This document shows, piece after piece, positions 49,474 through 50,319 of a DNA stretch of 50,319 nucleotides. This DNA is from Clostridiales bacterium (GTDB lineage Bacteria > Bacillota > Clostridia > Christensenellales > Aristaeellaceae). Position 1 is the first letter of the stretch. Every line of letters starts with the position of its first letter. Below the pieces are notes generated by a model. It searched no databases. It was not told the DNA's origin and worked only from the letters and a program-made list of their open reading frames with translations. Location: NCBI GenBank assembly GCA_004555155.1, contig SFJH01000010.1, positions 1-50,319 on the forward strand, written 5' to 3'. The translations under genes were made by a program, and so were the position numbers.

Positions 49474-49739
49474 TTATAAATCCCCCAGTTCAACTGGGGG
49501 TAGAGAAGGAATAGCTTTAGCAAAAGACATGGAGCCACATGGACGATGTGGCTCCACTGGGAATAACAAGCTATCAAGGTTGCGCAAGTACGAAAAGAAT
49601 GCAATGTGAATCCCCGGAAAGGGGATTTGCGAAGCAAAGAGTGTGATTGACAATCATTTCGATGCCCTCTTTAGAGGGCAACCACAGGAGTTAAGCCCTT
49701 ATAGGGCTTGGTCAAACCACCCGTTCAACGGGTGGTTAT
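49474..49739. mobile_element. Probable non-autonomous IS200/IS605-like element (hairpin-framed, no transposase)
   Basis: About 265 bases without a gene are framed by two 7-bp hairpins with the same TTCAA loop: CCCCCAG/CTGGGGG (49482-49488 and 49494-49500) and CCACCCG/CGGGTGG (49717-49723 and 49729-49735). A TTAT tetranucleotide stands outside the left hairpin (49474-49477), and another directly follows the right one (49736-49739). Subterminal hairpins and matching tetranucleotide cleavage sites are the mark of single-strand transposition by Y1 transposases. Five more short hairpins lie inside. No tnpA, tnpB or iscB frame is present, so the block would be a passenger or remnant. Confidence 0.5.
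49531..49690 (+). ncRNA. HEARO-like (IscB omega-RNA-like) structured RNA candidate
   Basis: In order: a 10-bp perfect hairpin (GGAGCCACAT 49531-49540 with ATGTGGCTCC 49546-49555), CAAGTACGAAA (49585-49595), a TCCCCGG-containing hairpin (49609-49627), TTTGC/GCAAA (49626-49638), ACAATCA (49650-49656), the hairpin GCCCTCT/AGAGGGC (49664-49679), and AGGAG (49686-49690). From memory, a studied IscB omega RNA shows CAAGnnCGAAA-like, UCCCCGG, ACAAUCA, a pyrimidine-rich hairpin and AGGAG before the iscB start in the same order. No iscB follows here. Similarity was judged by eye. Confidence 0.4.
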
Positions 49740-49771
49740 GACTTTCCTGGGACAAATGTCCTCCAAAAACA

Positions 49772-50206
49772 TCAATTCAGCAGATAAATTCCCAGATTCA
49801 GGTATCCGGCGAACGTTACCCAGATCAGATACGGAATCATCAGATAGCCTGCGATATCTGAGAGGCGATAAAACGAAATTGTGGTCGCAAGGATCAGCAG
49901 CCAGAGCGCAACCAGCCAGATGAAGGCGAACAGGTATGTGGACAGGCTGAAAAAGAAAACCGGCCACAGGAAGTTGAACGCCAGCTGGATTCCGTACAGT
50001 ACAAGCGCTTGCCGGATACTCTCCTGCGATTGACCGGATGTCAGAACCAGATAGGACGCAATGCCCATCAGGATATAGAGAATTGTCCAGACGACCGGAA
50101 ACAGCCATCCCGGCGGCGACAACGGCGGTTGGTTGAGGGCTTCAAAGGTATCCATCCATCCGCCTGTGAGCAGCGCGGCAATGCCGCCCACTGCCAGCGG
50201 AATCAC
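49772..50206 (-). CDS. tspO: TspO/MBR-family membrane protein
   Basis: The product has 144 residues from a GTG at 50206, a little shorter than usual (about 155). Five membrane helices carry the family motifs: PLSPPGWLFPVVWTILYILMGIASYL in pieces (PPLSPPGWLFPVVW, ILYILMG), QLAFNFLWPVFFF, and the end YLMIPYLIWVTFAGYLN. TspO binds porphyrins and other tetrapyrroles and has a role in stress. No ribosome site precedes the GTG, and the frame stays open for about 75 bases upstream (LQLLILCLVIPLAVGG type, which fits helix 1) with no ATG, so the true start is unclear: an unusual start codon or a damaged 5' end. An in-frame stop lies near 50284. The 113 bases beyond hold no other gene. Confidence 0.85.
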   Translation of the reverse strand: MIPLAVGGIAALLTGGWMDTFEALNQPPLSPPGWLFPVVWTILYILMGIASYLVLTSGQSQESIRQALVLYGIQLAFNFLWPVFFFSLSTYLFAFIWLVALWLLILATTISFYRLSDIAGYLMIPYLIWVTFAGYLNLGIYLLN

Positions 50207-50319
50207 CAGACAGAGAATCAGCAGCTGTAGTGTTACAATAGATGTGAGACCAAAAAGGGTAGAAAAAGACGATTGAGAACATTAGAATAAAGCTACCACA
50301 CCCAAACTAATGAAAGGAC

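Noticed and set aside
49474..49739. CRISPR array
   Set aside because: The hairpins differ in sequence and spacing. There are no identical direct repeats with regular spacers and no cas genes.
49474..49739. Group II or group I intron remnant
   Set aside because: No domain V-like helix, no GUGYG start with matching end, and no reverse transcriptase frame.

Overview
The window looks like chromosome from a spore-forming, GC-rich member of the Bacillota (Clostridia). The evidence is a spoIVFA-spoIVFB pair behind an mreBCD/PBP2/rodA cluster, a T-box leader on a hisS-aspS operon, and a KtrAB potassium system. Also typical are Shine-Dalgarno sites of the AGGAGG type and mobile genes (tyrosine integrase, MobC-like, TnpV-like) of clostridial style. 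No species can be named from the sequence alone. The window opens in the 3' end of a 5S rRNA gene, so it lies just downstream of an rRNA operon.

Layout. 1-1.7 kb: 5S rRNA end, then an ECF sigma factor with a membrane-anchored partner behind an ECF-type promoter candidate. 1.7-5.6 kb: endonuclease IV and a GH32 sucrose hydrolase (minus strand), a Bcp-type peroxiredoxin (plus), and RadC with a small unknown protein (minus). 5.6-9.2 kb: an Ig-like (BIG2) surface protein and an M48 membrane protease. 9.4-15 kb: a potassium island, ktrB-ktrA-small membrane protein-kdpD-kdpE, with no kdpFABC. 15-21.3 kb: TrmH-type methyltransferase, AI-2E/PerM family protein and a large Lhr-type helicase. 21.4-32.5 kb (minus): pepC, a transposase scrap, then the operon maf-mreB-mreC-mreD-PBP2-rodA-spoIVFA-spoIVFB, then a Nudix protein. 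32.6-37.4 kb (plus): sirtuin, deoxyinosine glycosylase-type enzyme, pyrimidine-nucleoside phosphorylase, a degenerate CPBP-type membrane protein and a Gfo/Idh/MocA oxidoreductase. 37.5-40.8 kb (minus): T-box-controlled hisS-aspS. 40.9-45.6 kb (plus): AlaX-type editing protein, MATE transporter, HAD phosphatase, and a GMP synthase whose glutaminase domain has lost its catalytic core.

45.9-49.4 kb is an integrative/mobilizable element module (excisionase, integrase, MobC-like protein, RepA-like ATPase, TnpV-like protein) lying next to guaA. A repeat cluster resembling an origin or transfer site sits inside it. At 49.4-49.74 kb comes a gene-free block of tightly packed hairpins. It is framed by two matched 7-bp hairpins with the same TTCAA loop, and its inner part resembles, motif by motif, a HEARO (IscB omega) RNA, but no IscB, TnpB or TnpA is present. 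A TspO gene ends the window.

Most interesting points: the orphan omega-RNA-like hairpin block; GuaA without a working glutaminase; KdpDE wired to KtrAB with a conserved-looking 47-residue membrane protein between them; a T-box specifier that reads both Asp (GAC) and His (CAC); and a CPBP homologue that has lost its catalytic residues and overlaps the next gene by 143 bases.
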